From Ornatilinea apprima (GTDB lineage: Bacteria > Chloroflexota > Anaerolineae > Anaerolineales > Anaerolineaceae), in the NCBI RefSeq assembly GCF_001306115.1, contig NZ_LGCL01000002.1, forward strand, positions 1 through 64,000: a stretch of DNA of 64,000 bases. Direction: 5' to 3'. Below are positions 27,364 to 36,978 of this stretch, piece by piece. Within the stretch, counting starts at the first letter, position 1; each line of letters begins with the position of its first letter. The notes under the pieces were generated by a model. The model was not told the DNA's origin, did no database searches, and saw only the letters and a list, made by a program, of their open reading frames with translations. Position numbers and translations under genes: made by a program.

Positions 27364-29887
27364 CCGAATCCTCCTGTGATGTGTCTTCACAAGTATGAGG
27401 TTTCTCTTCCAGCGCCTGCGCAATGATTTCATTGATGGTATCGACCATGATAAACTTCATCTGCTTTTTCATTTCATCTGGAATATCTTCAAGATCAGGT
27501 TCATTCTCGCGCGGCAAGAAAATGGTATCCAATCCGGCTCGATGAGCTGCCAAAACCTTTTCTTTCACGCCGCCGATGGGCAGCACCTGCCCGCGCAGGG
27601 TGATTTCGCCCGTCATACCGATGTTGGATTTTACACAGCGATCTGTGAGCAAGGAGACTAAGGCGGTAACAATGGTTACGCCGGCGGATGGACCGTCTTT
27701 GGGCTGGGCACCCGCAGGGATATGGAGGTGGATGTCGGTTGAGGTGTAAAAATCCGGGTCGATTTGATATTCGGCTGCGTGGGAGCGGACATAGGAAAGC
27801 GCAGCTTGGGCCGACTCTTGCATGACTTTCCCAATTGAACCTGTAACCTGAAACCCTTTCGAGCCTGCCATACGGGTGGCTTCAATGAATAAAACATCTC
27901 CACCTACAGGGGTCCAGGCCAGGCCAGTGGCAACACCGGGCAATTTGGTGCGAGTCTGCACTTCGGAATTTTCAAAGTATTTTGGCCGCCCAAGATATTC
28001 TTGCGCCAGTTCAGGTGTGATTTTCGCCTGCTCCAGTTTGTGTTCGGAGATATTCGTTGCCACTTTACGGCAGATCGCGCCGATTTCTCTTTCCAGATTT
28101 CGCACACCGGCTTCTCGTGTGTGCCGGCGGATGACAAATGAAATGGCATCATCTTCAAAGGTAACTTCATGTTCAAGCAGCCCGTTTTCTCGAAGCTGGC
28201 GGGGAATGAGATACTGGCGGGCAATAGCCAGTTTTTCTTGCTCTGTGTAACCGGCCAAACGGATAATTTCCATACGATCCAGCAAGGGAGCTGGAATGGT
28301 TTCCAGTTGGTTGGCAGTTGTGATGAACATCACCTGAGAAAGGTCCAAGCCAACTTCAATATAGTTGTCGCGGAATTCGTTGTTCTGCTCGGGATCCAGG
28401 ACTTCAAGCAAAGCTGAAGCAGGATCTCCACGGAAATCGGAAGCGAGTTTGTCGATTTCGTCGAGCATAAACACCGGATTGATGGATTCAACCCTGCGCA
28501 GCGCGGAAATGATCCGGCCGGGCATCGCGCCGATGTAGGTGCGGCGATGACCGCGGATTTCTGCCTCGTCGCGCACGCCACCCAGAGATAGGCGGATGAA
28601 TTTTCGGCCCATCGCCCGCGCAATGGAGCGGCCTAAAGAGGTTTTTCCAACGCCAGGAGGGCCAATGAAACAAAGGATAACGCCTTCGCGTTCGCGGCGC
28701 ATCAAGTCAGAATATTCTTCTTGCTTGAATTGTTCAGCGCGCTCCAGACGAAGTTTGCGCACAGCGAGAAATTCCAGGATTCTTTCTTTTACATCATCCA
28801 ACCCGTAGTGGTCTTCATTCAAGATCGTGCGGGCGTGGTCAATTTCCAGGTTATCATCGGTCTTTTTTGACCAGGGGATCGAAACCAGCCAATCCAAAAA
28901 GGTGCGGATTACACCATATTCTGCGGCGGCGGTTGGCAATTTAGCCAGGCGGTCCAATTCGCGGGTGGCTAGTTTTTTGGCTTCTTCGGGCATTTGGGCC
29001 GACTCAATTTTTTCGCGGAACTCTTCGATTTCAGCAGTCTGTTCATCGCCTTCTCCCAGCTCACGCTGGATGGCTTTGAGTTGCTCGCGCAGGTAATATT
29101 CTCGTTGAACTTTGTCAATTTCAGAGCGGGCTTCGTTTTGAATTTTCTGACCCAGCTCTAAGACCTGGCTCTCTCTGGCCAGAATTGCAGTCAGGCTGCG
29201 CAATTTTTCCATCACCGAATCGATAACCAGGATTTTTTGCGCATCTTCAAGGTCAATCCGTTGAAAGTTGGCGATGACGTAGGCGACCTGAAGCGGATCC
29301 TCAATCAAGGAAACTGACGTAACCAACTCTCGGGGAACCGAAGGGATCATCTCGGCAATGCGGGTGAACTGATCACGAACATTTCGCGCAAACGCCTCGA
29401 TCTCAATTCCCGTTTCAATTGTCTCTGGAATGGCAGTTACTTCGGCGAGCAGGTAAGGCTCTTCTTGTGAAAACGCGCCAATTTTGCAGCGCAAAATACC
29501 ATGAACCAGAATTCTAATGGTGCCATCGGGAGCGCGGAAAAGGCGCGAGATTTTTGCCACAGTTCCAATATCATAAAGATCATCTGGCCCTGGGTTTTCA
29601 AGATCGGGATTCTTGGATGCGACCAGCGCGATGATCCGGTCTCCCGCGACAACTTCATCCACCAGCTTGATGGAGCGTGGCTGACCGATTGTCAGCGGGA
29701 TCGCTGTTTGCGGGTATGCAACCAGCCCCCTTAATGGTAGAACCGGCAGCGATTTGGGCAGAGAGGATCTGATCGAGGCTTCGAGGTCATCTATGTTGTG
29801 ATCTTCCTGATCGTCTTTTTGTTCTGCGTCAAGGTCATCATCTAAAAACAGTTCAAAATCGTCTGACAAGTTTGTATGATCTTTCAT
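27338..29887 (-). CDS. lon: ATP-dependent protease Lon
   Basis: LonA-type AAA+ serine protease that degrades misfolded and regulatory proteins. From the ATG at 29887 it has 849 residues. A very acidic extension ([14 protein letters not shown]) precedes the N-terminal substrate domain; Walker A GPPGVGKT is near residue 408. The Ser-Lys dyad is in GPSAG (about Ser731) and [10 protein letters not shown] (about Lys774). No clear Shine-Dalgarno is seen; an upstream ATG at 29923 is possible. It follows hsp20 by 28 nt, a protein-quality-control pairing. Confidence 0.96.
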   Translation of the reverse strand: MKDHTNLSDDFELFLDDDLDAEQKDDQEDHNIDDLEASIRSSLPKSLPVLPLRGLVAYPQTAIPLTIGQPRSIKLVDEVVAGDRIIALVASKNPDLENPGPDDLYDIGTVAKISRLFRAPDGTIRILVHGILRCKIGAFSQEEPYLLAEVTAIPETIETGIEIEAFARNVRDQFTRIAEMIPSVPRELVTSVSLIEDPLQVAYVIANFQRIDLEDAQKILVIDSVMEKLRSLTAILARESQVLELGQKIQNEARSEIDKVQREYYLREQLKAIQRELGEGDEQTAEIEEFREKIESAQMPEEAKKLATRELDRLAKLPTAAAEYGVIRTFLDWLVSIPWSKKTDDNLEIDHARTILNEDHYGLDDVKERILEFLAVRKLRLERAEQFKQEEYSDLMRREREGVILCFIGPPGVGKTSLGRSIARAMGRKFIRLSLGGVRDEAEIRGHRRTYIGAMPGRIISALRRVESINPVFMLDEIDKLASDFRGDPASALLEVLDPEQNNEFRDNYIEVGLDLSQVMFITTANQLETIPAPLLDRMEIIRLAGYTEQEKLAIARQYLIPRQLRENGLLEHEVTFEDDAISFVIRRHTREAGVRNLEREIGAICRKVATNISEHKLEQAKITPELAQEYLGRPKYFENSEVQTRTKLPGVATGLAWTPVGGDVLFIEATRMAGSKGFQVTGSIGKVMQESAQAALSYVRSHAAEYQIDPDFYTSTDIHLHIPAGAQPKDGPSAGVTIVTALVSLLTDRCVKSNIGMTGEITLRGQVLPIGGVKEKVLAAHRAGLDTIFLPRENEPDLEDIPDEMKKQMKFIMVDTINEIIAQALEEKPHTCEDTSQEDSDVQKNLAG

Positions 29888-29915
29888 AGGTTCGTTATTT
29901 GGTCGAAAAGGAGCA

Positions 29916-30341
29916 TTAATCATTTTGTATGTTAATTTGCCTGGGTTGAGCTTTTGGCAAGGCGATATCCAGGAAACCATTCTCGTATGTAGCGGTGACT
30001 TCTTCGTACGCGATCAGCGCTGAAAACGCTATTTCAAAGTGAAATTCTCCATAGTGGATTTCCATTTGGTGAAACGCGCGTTTCAGTTCAGGGTCTTTCC
30101 GGATTCCACGAATGGACAGTAAGTTCTTTTCGAGAATGATGGTAAAGTCTTCTTCATTCATCCCGGCGATTTCCATGCGAATGATATATTTATCATCGAT
30201 TTCAAAAATGTCTACCGGGGGTGTCCACGTTGTCGGCAGGTTTTGCTCCCAGCGGTTTGCCGAGGAAGAAAAATAGAACGATTCGGTGATCGTCGTTTCT
30301 GGGGAAGGTTTTGATGTGATTCTTGTTTTAATCAGGATCAT
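29916..30341 (-). CDS. Small heat shock protein, Hsp20/alpha-crystallin family
   Basis: AGAGGA shortly upstream supports the ATG at 30341 (141 residues). The alpha-crystallin domain spans about residues 45-135, with [32 protein letters not shown], and a final strand [13 protein letters not shown]. It is an ATP-independent holdase that hands substrates to refolding or proteolysis. It lies directly upstream of lon. No CIRCE element was seen in the upstream gap. Confidence 0.93.
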   Translation of the reverse strand: MILIKTRITSKPSPETTITESFYFSSSANRWEQNLPTTWTPPVDIFEIDDKYIIRMEIAGMNEEDFTIILEKNLLSIRGIRKDPELKRAFHQMEIHYGEFHFEIAFSALIAYEEVTATYENGFLDIALPKAQPRQINIQND

Positions 30342-30508
30342 TGTATTCCTCTCTTCCATTTCGTTTGAAATGAAGGAGCGTTTGGTGAATATACATAAAT
30401 TTTACCGTTAATCTGTGGCGGATGCCCACGATGTGCACCAGGTTTATTCGCAGTGAACACCAACTAATACCAATATCTGATTGGACTGAACGTGAATTAA
30501 AACATGAG

Positions 30509-30581
30509 CGCCCCTGGCGGGAGTCGAACCCACAACCAACGGCTTAGAAGGCCGCTGCTCTGTCCATTGAGCTACAGGGGC
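30509..30581 (-). tRNA. tRNA-Arg (anticodon TCT)
   Basis: Full cloverleaf on the minus strand, 73 nt: acceptor GCCCCTG/CAGGGGC, D stem GCTC/GAGC, anticodon stem GCGGC/GCCGT with loop CTTCTAA (anticodon TCT), T stem GTGGG/CCCGC with loop TTCGACT, discriminator G. CCA is not encoded. It decodes AGA/AGG. Confidence 0.96.
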
Positions 30582-30588
30582 GAATAGG

Positions 30589-31029
30589 TTATGAGCTAAC
30601 TGGGCGTATGCCTTTATATACTCGCATGCCCGTCAGCGTTTGTAAGATGGTGTTAGCCGTCTTTCCGGTGACTTCTGCTAACTGAATGGAGTTCATGGGA
30701 ACATTTCCGTTAGCCAGCAAGGTTCGAAATACAGATTCCACCAGGGTCGTTTGTAACGTGATAAATCCGGCCTGTCGGGCGCAATGTGAGATCAACACTT
30801 TCTGCAAGCCATCCACTGAATGTACTTCCGCTGTTTCCGGGTCAATCCAATCCACACAGCTTTCTTCATTGGTGTTGGTATACATCTTTTGGTGCTCTTC
30901 GCATAGACAACTGTATAGGTGAACACGCCAGTTATTATCATGGTTTTTCCACCAATCAAAATCTATGTGAAAAGCAGTGTTGAGCGTGGGTCTTATGAGG
31001 CTGAATTTTGTGTCATCACTCATGCTCAC
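30589..31029 (-). CDS. Uncharacterised protein, 146 residues
   Basis: I do not recognise this family. It is soluble, with FHIDFDWWKNHDNNWRVHLYSCLCEEH, an acidic CVDWIDPETAEV segment and a C-terminal helix-turn-helix-like stretch (SIQLAEVTGKTANTILQTLTGMRVYKGIRP). The start at 31029 or 31023 overlaps the stop of the upstream 531-residue protein, so the two are translationally coupled. It ends 8 nt before the tRNA-Arg gene. Confidence 0.65.
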   Translation of the reverse strand: MSMSDDTKFSLIRPTLNTAFHIDFDWWKNHDNNWRVHLYSCLCEEHQKMYTNTNEESCVDWIDPETAEVHSVDGLQKVLISHCARQAGFITLQTTLVESVFRTLLANGNVPMNSIQLAEVTGKTANTILQTLTGMRVYKGIRPVSS

Positions 31030-32618
31030 GCACCTTCCTCAGTAGTGTCATTCATGCGGAAATACAAATCACCGAGGTGGGTAATTCTAGGATGGTTGAT
31101 CAATACCGAGAGAATGGGGCCTGGTGGGCAACGACGGAGAACATTGATGGATGCGTACAGTTCTTGAGCATGTACATGCCCCTGCGGAATCAATTTGGAA
31201 AGTTCATGCAGGATGTTGAACAGCTGTTTTTCCAATGAACCACGCAAGTTTTTTCCCTCTGACCACAATTTTGCAATCGCGGCTTCATCGGGAATGTACA
31301 CAACCATGCGGTCGTCGAAGCCACTTGAAATGACCTGCTTGAGCATCGAAAACGTTAACTGACTTTCTGAATTGACCAATGCGCAACGAACCCAATCGCG
31401 GGTTGTGCGGCGGTTATCGGTGGTGATAACAACCTCTCCGGGCATTTTTCCTGGTGAAAGGAAAATCAGACTGCCGGGAATAACGCCGTGTTCGCTGTAC
31501 CATTCTTTCAGGCCGGATACATATTTTTCTTTGCGAACCACCCATCCGCTGAATTTTTTCCCAGTGGCTCCATCTACAAATGTAAAGGTCACGCGGGGAG
31601 CTTCGTAGGCGGTTGGAAAAAGTTGTTGGAATTGATCAGACAGCGGCAGCGTGCCCGACTGCCAATGTGGGTAAATTAATGTCAGGGTTACTTTATTATC
31701 ATCGCCACAGGTGCTGCAGGTTTCTTCTAGTTCATCGAACACATCATTACCGAGCATGCTGATTAAATCTTGAACCTGGTCTTTATCATATTGCACCGGT
31801 GAATATTTTAAGAAGAGCGGGGGTTGTTTAACCTCTTCAGGCTCCATGCGGTATAAGAACCACAGTGTCTCTCCCGAAGGCCCAACTTCGTCGAAGCGTG
31901 GATCTTCCTGAAGTGCGTAGTTCAAGGAAAACTCGGTCAATTTCTGGTTGGTGTCTGTTGGCAGGTCAATCTGCTCCAAGATTTGCTCAGTTGTGAGCGG
32001 TCCACCGTCCGCCATTTCGAGTACTGCTTCGGCGAGGTTAAGATAACCCATATTAACGTCCACCAAAAGCGCGCGCGGGAACCACCGGCCAGCGATTTGT
32101 ACCAGTTCCTCATTGCTTTCCAGCGCTTGTTTCATACGATCAGAAAGCAATTTCTTGTAATTACTCAAGACCGAATTTCGTGTCAGTAAGGGGTCGTCGG
32201 TGTTTATTTCTATTGGCCGGTTAAGGATATGGTCGGACAAATTAGAGGCGAATTCCATTTGGTCGCCATTTTCAAATGCCACCCGAATTACGGAAAATTC
32301 AGATATTTCTGGATTGTTTCCTTCTCGAATGGATGTTACTTTGCCCTTTTTCCAGCCTTTGGCCGGGAATAGCAAATTTTCTCCCACCTGGTATGCGCCT
32401 GCAGGTTGGTAAACCCTTCCATTGGGGCGATTCGTGCTCAGGAGCTGCTCTTTTTCAATCCGAATTCGTTCGTCGATCAATGCGGAGAGCAGTTCGCTGG
32501 TGGTCAGAGGTGTTTCAATTTCTAGGAGATGATTATAGAGAAAATCTAAATCACTCTCGGTGAAGGTGAATTTTTCCCAATAATCCGCTCGTATTCCTGG
32601 TTGATTCATGATGCGCAT
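31026..32618 (-). CDS. Uncharacterised protein, about 530 residues
   Basis: No family recognised. It is soluble, with an N-terminal helical part containing LTTSELLSALIDERIRIEKEQ, a beta-rich part resembling a KOW/SH3-like fold (GENLLFPAKGWKKGKVTSIREG), a possible winged-helix segment (PLTTEQILEQIDLP), and CSTCGDDNKVTLTLIYP with one CxxC. ATGs at 32618 and 32609 are both possible. A TATAAT lies about 30 nt upstream. It is followed by an overlapping small gene; the pair probably works together. Confidence 0.65.
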   Translation of the reverse strand: MRIMNQPGIRADYWEKFTFTESDLDFLYNHLLEIETPLTTSELLSALIDERIRIEKEQLLSTNRPNGRVYQPAGAYQVGENLLFPAKGWKKGKVTSIREGNNPEISEFSVIRVAFENGDQMEFASNLSDHILNRPIEINTDDPLLTRNSVLSNYKKLLSDRMKQALESNEELVQIAGRWFPRALLVDVNMGYLNLAEAVLEMADGGPLTTEQILEQIDLPTDTNQKLTEFSLNYALQEDPRFDEVGPSGETLWFLYRMEPEEVKQPPLFLKYSPVQYDKDQVQDLISMLGNDVFDELEETCSTCGDDNKVTLTLIYPHWQSGTLPLSDQFQQLFPTAYEAPRVTFTFVDGATGKKFSGWVVRKEKYVSGLKEWYSEHGVIPGSLIFLSPGKMPGEVVITTDNRRTTRDWVRCALVNSESQLTFSMLKQVISSGFDDRMVVYIPDEAAIAKLWSEGKNLRGSLEKQLFNILHELSKLIPQGHVHAQELYASINVLRRCPPGPILSVLINHPRITHLGDLYFRMNDTTEEGA

Positions 32619-32696
32619 CACTTTGTCTGTTGAGTATTTCCAAAAAATAATTATACCTTAGCTTTTCATTCTCACAAGATTTTTTGGACATCCATA

Positions 32697-34103
32697 TCAT
32701 GGATAGACGTTAACCACCCAATCATACGGGTTGACCTGAACACCATTTACCCACACTTCCCAATGCAAGTGCGGCCCGGTTGATCGCCCAGTGGTCCCAA
32801 TCAGTCCAATTTGCTGGCCGGGAGATAAAAAATCCCCCACAGACACCATGATTTCAGATTGGTGCCAAAAACCAGAAAAGATGCCTTGTCCATGATCGAG
32901 TATAACGGCGTTTCCACGCACTTCCAGGGGCCCCGCGAAAACCACTTTTCCACCCGCAGGGGCGTAAATGTTGAGGTTGTTGGCGCAAACGGCGAAATCA
33001 ATTCCTGTGTGATAATATTTGAGAACTCCACCGTTATACTCGCGGTCGCTGCCATACCCGGCGCTGACACAAGGTTCATCAATGGGATAGACAAATTGTC
33101 CATCCCAGTATTTTTCGGGGGTGATGACGCCGGTGATTTGGCGCACCAATTTCTCTTCAGGTTCTGTTACGGTCGGATCGATCAGACGTGGATCGACATC
33201 CAGCGGCGCCCCCTGGCCGTAATTGATATCCACCAAAAGAACAGGCTGGTTGAAGTGAATGGAGTTGTCTGTTGATGAAATGGAAAAATCGTACAACCCC
33301 GGATCAATAGTGGCTTCGATGCCTTGCAGGGCGGTGTACTGATTGTCTCCTGTTGGGAAGAAATGCAAATCGTGCGATCCCAGCTTCCCCGATATTTCGA
33401 CGGGCGCTGTTGTTTGGATTTCGATGCTGGTAGTGACCCCTTGCTGCAAGGGAAGCGGTGTGATGTTGATGGATTTGATGTTGGTAGAAAAACTGGTGAT
33501 AGCAGATGTTTCGTTACTATTCGCAAAAAGAGACTGCCCGGGAACAATCCTTTCCGGATTCGGGATGGCATTGATGTGAGATATGGACCACGGGTTTTGG
33601 GCTTGCGCCGCGCTCCAGCCGAAAACGGATTGGCTGCCGGCAAGTGGTGTGACGCGAATAGCCGAAGGAGCCTGGTCCACAATGGGTAAGATTAACTGGG
33701 TGCCAGCGTAGATTTCTGTGGGGCTGGTCAGGCGGTTAAGTAAAATGATCTGTTCCTGGCTGACGCCGTATTTGATGGCTAAGGATGGAAGGTTTTCACC
33801 CAACCCGACCGTTTGTATTGTAAGTGTGTCTCCGATGCCTTCAAACGCAGGAACTTTCAATACATCACCGACTGCCAGTTGGTTTGGGTCGGTTAGGTTA
33901 TTGAAATTAATAAGCTCTTGAAGGGTAACACCAAAAAGGCTGGCAATACTGCCAAGAGTATCACCGCTTTGGACGATGTAGGTTGGATACACGGGTATCT
34001 CTTGCGCCGAAACATTTTGAGAGAGACTGGCTCCCAAAATGATGATGCTGAGAATGATTGCGGAGATAGTTTTATTCAATCGGTTCAATGGATATTTCAT
34101 CAC
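32697..34103 (-). CDS. Secreted LysM-M23 peptidoglycan endopeptidase
   Basis: 468 residues. A signal peptide (about residues 1-33, ending VSA-QE) is followed by two LysM modules (YIVQSGDTLGSIASLFGV and VGLGENLPSLAIKYGV), a middle beta-rich region, and a C-terminal M23 domain. Zinc ligand motifs are HTGIDFAV and HLHWE, with a third His in GFWHQ. LysM binds glycan and M23 cleaves cross-bridges or serves as a LytM-type activator. The start overlaps the DUF192 gene by 32 bp. Confidence 0.93.
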   Translation of the reverse strand: MMKYPLNRLNKTISAIILSIIILGASLSQNVSAQEIPVYPTYIVQSGDTLGSIASLFGVTLQELINFNNLTDPNQLAVGDVLKVPAFEGIGDTLTIQTVGLGENLPSLAIKYGVSQEQIILLNRLTSPTEIYAGTQLILPIVDQAPSAIRVTPLAGSQSVFGWSAAQAQNPWSISHINAIPNPERIVPGQSLFANSNETSAITSFSTNIKSINITPLPLQQGVTTSIEIQTTAPVEISGKLGSHDLHFFPTGDNQYTALQGIEATIDPGLYDFSISSTDNSIHFNQPVLLVDINYGQGAPLDVDPRLIDPTVTEPEEKLVRQITGVITPEKYWDGQFVYPIDEPCVSAGYGSDREYNGGVLKYYHTGIDFAVCANNLNIYAPAGGKVVFAGPLEVRGNAVILDHGQGIFSGFWHQSEIMVSVGDFLSPGQQIGLIGTTGRSTGPHLHWEVWVNGVQVNPYDWVVNVYP

Positions 34104-34449
34104 CTATAGTAAAGTCTCCAAAACGGGAGGAATTCGTTTCTATTGTAATACAAGCTGGCGAAGCTGGCATATAGAATAATCGCCAGGCTCGCGCAAGTTG
34201 CACGTCTGCCACCCGATTTTGGTGGTTGACCCAAATCACAGCGATGTCAAAATTCATGAACAGCATATGGATGGCCGCGTTAATACGGCTTTCGGATGGA
34301 TCGCGAAAGATGATGGCTGCGTACGGGGCAATCTCTTTTTGCAGCATGAGGCCCCGAAATTTTGCCCAGAACGACGAGCAATCTGCTGCGAACAGGGGAG
34401 GGGATTCTGGTTTTGAGCGGTTGGTGATTTTTAATGTTGGCGTCATCAA
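34072..34449 (-). CDS. DUF192-family protein
   Basis: 125 residues with the DUF192 pattern: FWAKFRGLMLQKEI, AAIHMLFMNFDIAVIWVN and ARAWRLFYMPASPACITIE. It is a small beta-rich domain of unknown function, often found in secreted proteins, though no signal peptide is visible here. It overlaps the receiver gene upstream by 4 bp and the LysM-M23 gene downstream by 32 bp. Confidence 0.85.
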   Translation of the reverse strand: MMTPTLKITNRSKPESPPLFAADCSSFWAKFRGLMLQKEIAPYAAIIFRDPSESRINAAIHMLFMNFDIAVIWVNHQNRVADVQLARAWRLFYMPASPACITIETNSSRFGDFTIGDEISIEPIE

Positions 34450-34841
34450 GTCAGAGGTGTAATGGACAAAACTTTCTCAACGCTGGCGACTAGCTCATTA
34501 GGGTGGAATGGCTTGCTGATGTAGTCTTCAACTTTGGCGATATAAAGCCCTAATACTTTATCAATCGGTTGGGATTTGGCGGTGATCACAATAACGGGTA
34601 CGTCTCTGGTTTTTTCATCAGACTTGAGGATGTGATACAAATCCCACCCATCAAGATCAGGCATCATCAGGTCCAATAATACCAAGTCAAAGGATTCGTT
34701 GCGGATGGCTTCGAGTCCATTACGGCCGCCCTGCGCTCCTTTTACTTCGTAACCGCGCCGGCTGAGGATGAGACTGACCAGATCGATCATTTCCTGGTCA
34801 TCTTCAATGTATAATATTTTGGCGTGCGTATCTGCGCTCAC
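34446..34841 (-). CDS. Single-domain response regulator (receiver only)
   Basis: AAGGAG with a 6-nt spacer selects the GTG at 34841, giving 131 residues; the longer ORF from 34874 has no Shine-Dalgarno. Receiver residues are Glu13-Asp14-Asp15, phosphoacceptor Asp57 (LLDLMMPDLDG) and Lys110 (ISKPF). There is no output domain and no adjacent histidine kinase. It heads an overlapping set with the DUF192 and LysM-M23 genes. Confidence 0.9.
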   Translation of the reverse strand: MSADTHAKILYIEDDQEMIDLVSLILSRRGYEVKGAQGGRNGLEAIRNESFDLVLLDLMMPDLDGWDLYHILKSDEKTRDVPVIVITAKSQPIDKVLGLYIAKVEDYISKPFHPNELVASVEKVLSITPLT

Positions 34842-34909
34842 ACCATTCTCCTTGTATAACCAACCCTGTTCCATATTAGTTTACCATAGCCACAGGATTA
34901 AGAAAAATC

Positions 34910-35701
34910 ATGAATGAATTTCAAATTGCAACCTGGAATGTTAATGGGATTCGCGCCGCCATCCGCAATGGTTTCTTGGACTGGCTCAGCATCTATTCCC
35001 CCGATGTGGTTTGTTTGCAAGAGGTGAAAGCTTTTGAATCTCAAGTTGAGGTAGATTTTTCCACGTATGGTTACCAACCCATCTGGAATTCAGCCCAAAA
35101 GCCGGGTTACAGCGGCGTGCTGACGCTTACAAAGACACCGGCCGATGAGGTGAAATTTGGGCTGGATGATGAGCGTTTTAATGACGAGGGGCGCGTGATC
35201 CGTCACCGGTTTGGTTCAGTTTATCTTTACAACATTTATTTTCCGAATGGTCAGCGCGGACATGACCGTGTAGCCTATAAACTTGATTTCTATGCGTCTT
35301 TGCTGGCGGAGTGCCAGGCGTTGTTCGACAAGCAAAAAAGTATCATTATCACTTGGGATTTCAACACAGCGCACCAAGAGATGGACTTGGCTAATCCCAA
35401 AGAAAACCAGAATACTTCTGGATTTTTGCCTGAGGAGCGTGAAGCGGTTAGCGAGTATTTGTCGAAAGGGTTTATTGATGCCTATCGGAGACTGCACCCC
35501 GAGACGGTGAAATATACCTGGTGGACCTACCGGTTTCAGGCGCGGAAGCGCAATATTGGCTGGCGGTTGGATTATTTCCTAATGAATGAGGCCGTCTTTT
35601 CAGCCACGAATGATGTGGTGATTTTGGATGAAGTTAATGGTTCGGATCACTGTCCGGTAATTCTTCATCTGGACGCGGAGAAACTGGCTCAATTGAAATA
35701 G
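34910..35701 (+). CDS. xth: Exodeoxyribonuclease III / AP endonuclease
   Basis: 263 residues of the ExoIII family, which repairs abasic sites. Motifs: ATWNVNGIRAA, VCLQEVK (metal-binding Glu), NIYFPNGQ, WDFNTAHQEMDLANP, RRLDYF-like WRLDYFLM and GSDHCPV with the catalytic His. In the DxN motif the usual Gly before Asp is Trp (TWDFN). The last 68 bp overlap a convergent gene. Confidence 0.93.
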   Translation: MNEFQIATWNVNGIRAAIRNGFLDWLSIYSPDVVCLQEVKAFESQVEVDFSTYGYQPIWNSAQKPGYSGVLTLTKTPADEVKFGLDDERFNDEGRVIRHRFGSVYLYNIYFPNGQRGHDRVAYKLDFYASLLAECQALFDKQKSIIITWDFNTAHQEMDLANPKENQNTSGFLPEEREAVSEYLSKGFIDAYRRLHPETVKYTWWTYRFQARKRNIGWRLDYFLMNEAVFSATNDVVILDEVNGSDHCPVILHLDAEKLAQLK

Positions 35702-36209
35702 AGATGCGTCCATAGGCGCGCCACATGCGCTCGAATTTGGCCTCGGGAATCCAATCAACCTTGGGGCTGGATAGGGCAGAGTTGATAAACCCCCAGCCTT
35801 TTTGGGCATCATAAGCGGAGAGGATGAGGTAATGTGCCCACGGTTTGGGGCGCAGTTCGCCTATGATCAGGATCGTGTGAATGTTGCGCACCAGATTGGA
35901 GAGAAGGATTTCGGGCCGGGTGAATAAGCGCCAGCGGGCTTTTACCCCATGGGCGCCGAATTGTTCGCACACTCCCCACGGAAAGGTCGCCCAATTCTTA
36001 ATGCGCTGAATCACTGGGAAAAGCCCTTTCCAGGCAATTTTATTCATGAGTTCGCCCAACTGCTCACCGCGGATGTCGGTTTTTTGCATGTAATTGAGCA
36101 AAATGGCAGTGCAATAGGGCCCACAGTCGTTGCTCTGGCCTTGAAATTGGTGCTTTTGAAGGTATTTTGGGGTGTGAGAAGATTCAATCATCGTGAAATG
36201 GTTTCTCAT
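35634..36209 (-). CDS. C39-like cysteine peptidase domain protein
   Basis: 191 residues. QSNDCGPYCTAILLNYMQ resembles the catalytic Cys motif of C39/papain-like peptidases, and WAHYLILSAYD supplies the expected His-(x)n-Asp. No signal peptide and no transporter domain are present, so it looks cytoplasmic. A low-complexity tail (PRPDEELPDSDPNH) is encoded opposite the xth 3' end. The start at 36209 sits 6 nt after a TATACT box without a Shine-Dalgarno. Confidence 0.75.
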   Translation of the reverse strand: MRNHFTMIESSHTPKYLQKHQFQGQSNDCGPYCTAILLNYMQKTDIRGEQLGELMNKIAWKGLFPVIQRIKNWATFPWGVCEQFGAHGVKARWRLFTRPEILLSNLVRNIHTILIIGELRPKPWAHYLILSAYDAQKGWGFINSALSSPKVDWIPEAKFERMWRAYGRISISIEPVSPRPDEELPDSDPNH

Positions 36210-36215
36210 TTCTGG

Positions 36216-36221
36216 AGTATA
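36216..36221 (-). promoter_or_regulatory. -10 box close to the start of the C39-like gene
   Basis: Minus-strand TATACT (36221-36216) ends 6 nt before the ATG at 36209, with no Shine-Dalgarno. No good -35 is visible, so this is a weaker member of the leaderless set. Confidence 0.35.
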
Positions 36222-36309
36222 ATGCTACCAAACAAGTATACTTTGGTTTATTCTGTTGAACAATCTTTTCGCAAGGCAGTTAACTTTAAGGAGCGGAGGA
36301 CATCCATTC

Positions 36310-36966
36310 GTGCTGGCCAAACAACGTATTTTGCTGGTTGATGACCATGAAGTAGTTCGTTTAGGCCTTAAAGCCCTTCTCGGCCACCACTCTCAGTTTG
36401 ACGTGGTGGGGGAGGCTGTTAACGCCAAAGAAGCCGTTGAGCAGGTAGAAAGACTTAGGCCGGATATTGTGTTAATGGACATTCGGTTGCCGGGCGCATC
36501 GGGTATTGAGGCATGTGAAGAAATCACGCACAAGTTTCCTGAAACCAGGGTGGTTATGCTGACCTCGTACGCGGAAGACGAAATGTTGTTTTCGGCGATC
36601 CGGGCAGGCGCGTCTGGGTATGTGCTGAAGCAAATTGCGGGAGATGACCTGATCCGCGCGTTGGAAGCGGTGGGGCGGGGTGAGGCATTGTTGGATACGG
36701 CGGTTACGCAGCGCGTATTTCAGGAAGTGCGCCGCGCTGTGCGGGAAGAAGAGGCTTCTGCTTTTGCGAATTTGAGTCAACAAGAGCGGCATGTACTGCT
36801 GCTGGTTTCGGAAGGAAAAACCAACCGTGAGATCGCGAAAGCGTTATTCCTCGGCGAGGGAACTGTTCGCAATTATGTGAGCAGCATCCTTTCGAAACTG
36901 GGGGTCAGCAACCGCGCCGAAGCCGCTGCATATGCAGTTGAGCATAATTTACGAGACTATCTTTAG
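36310..36966 (+). CDS. NarL/FixJ-family response regulator
   Basis: GGAGGA at 36295-36300 with a 9-nt spacer selects the GTG at 36310, giving 218 residues. The receiver domain has Asp11-Asp12, phosphoacceptor Asp57 ([12 protein letters not shown]) and the Lys in SGYVLKQ. The C-terminal LuxR-type helix-turn-helix has [22 protein letters not shown]. It is a two-component transcription factor; its kinase is not adjacent. TATACT at 36237-36242 may be its -10. A strong terminator follows. Confidence 0.94.
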   Translation: MLAKQRILLVDDHEVVRLGLKALLGHHSQFDVVGEAVNAKEAVEQVERLRPDIVLMDIRLPGASGIEACEEITHKFPETRVVMLTSYAEDEMLFSAIRAGASGYVLKQIAGDDLIRALEAVGRGEALLDTAVTQRVFQEVRRAVREEEASAFANLSQQERHVLLLVSEGKTNREIAKALFLGEGTVRNYVSSILSKLGVSNRAEAAAYAVEHNLRDYL

Positions 36967-36978
36967 AGAAACCGAAAG

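Noticed and set aside
34446-34874. ATG at 34874 as start of the receiver protein
   Set aside because: No Shine-Dalgarno; AAGGAG with a 6-nt spacer precedes the GTG at 34841, and the receiver domain begins after it.
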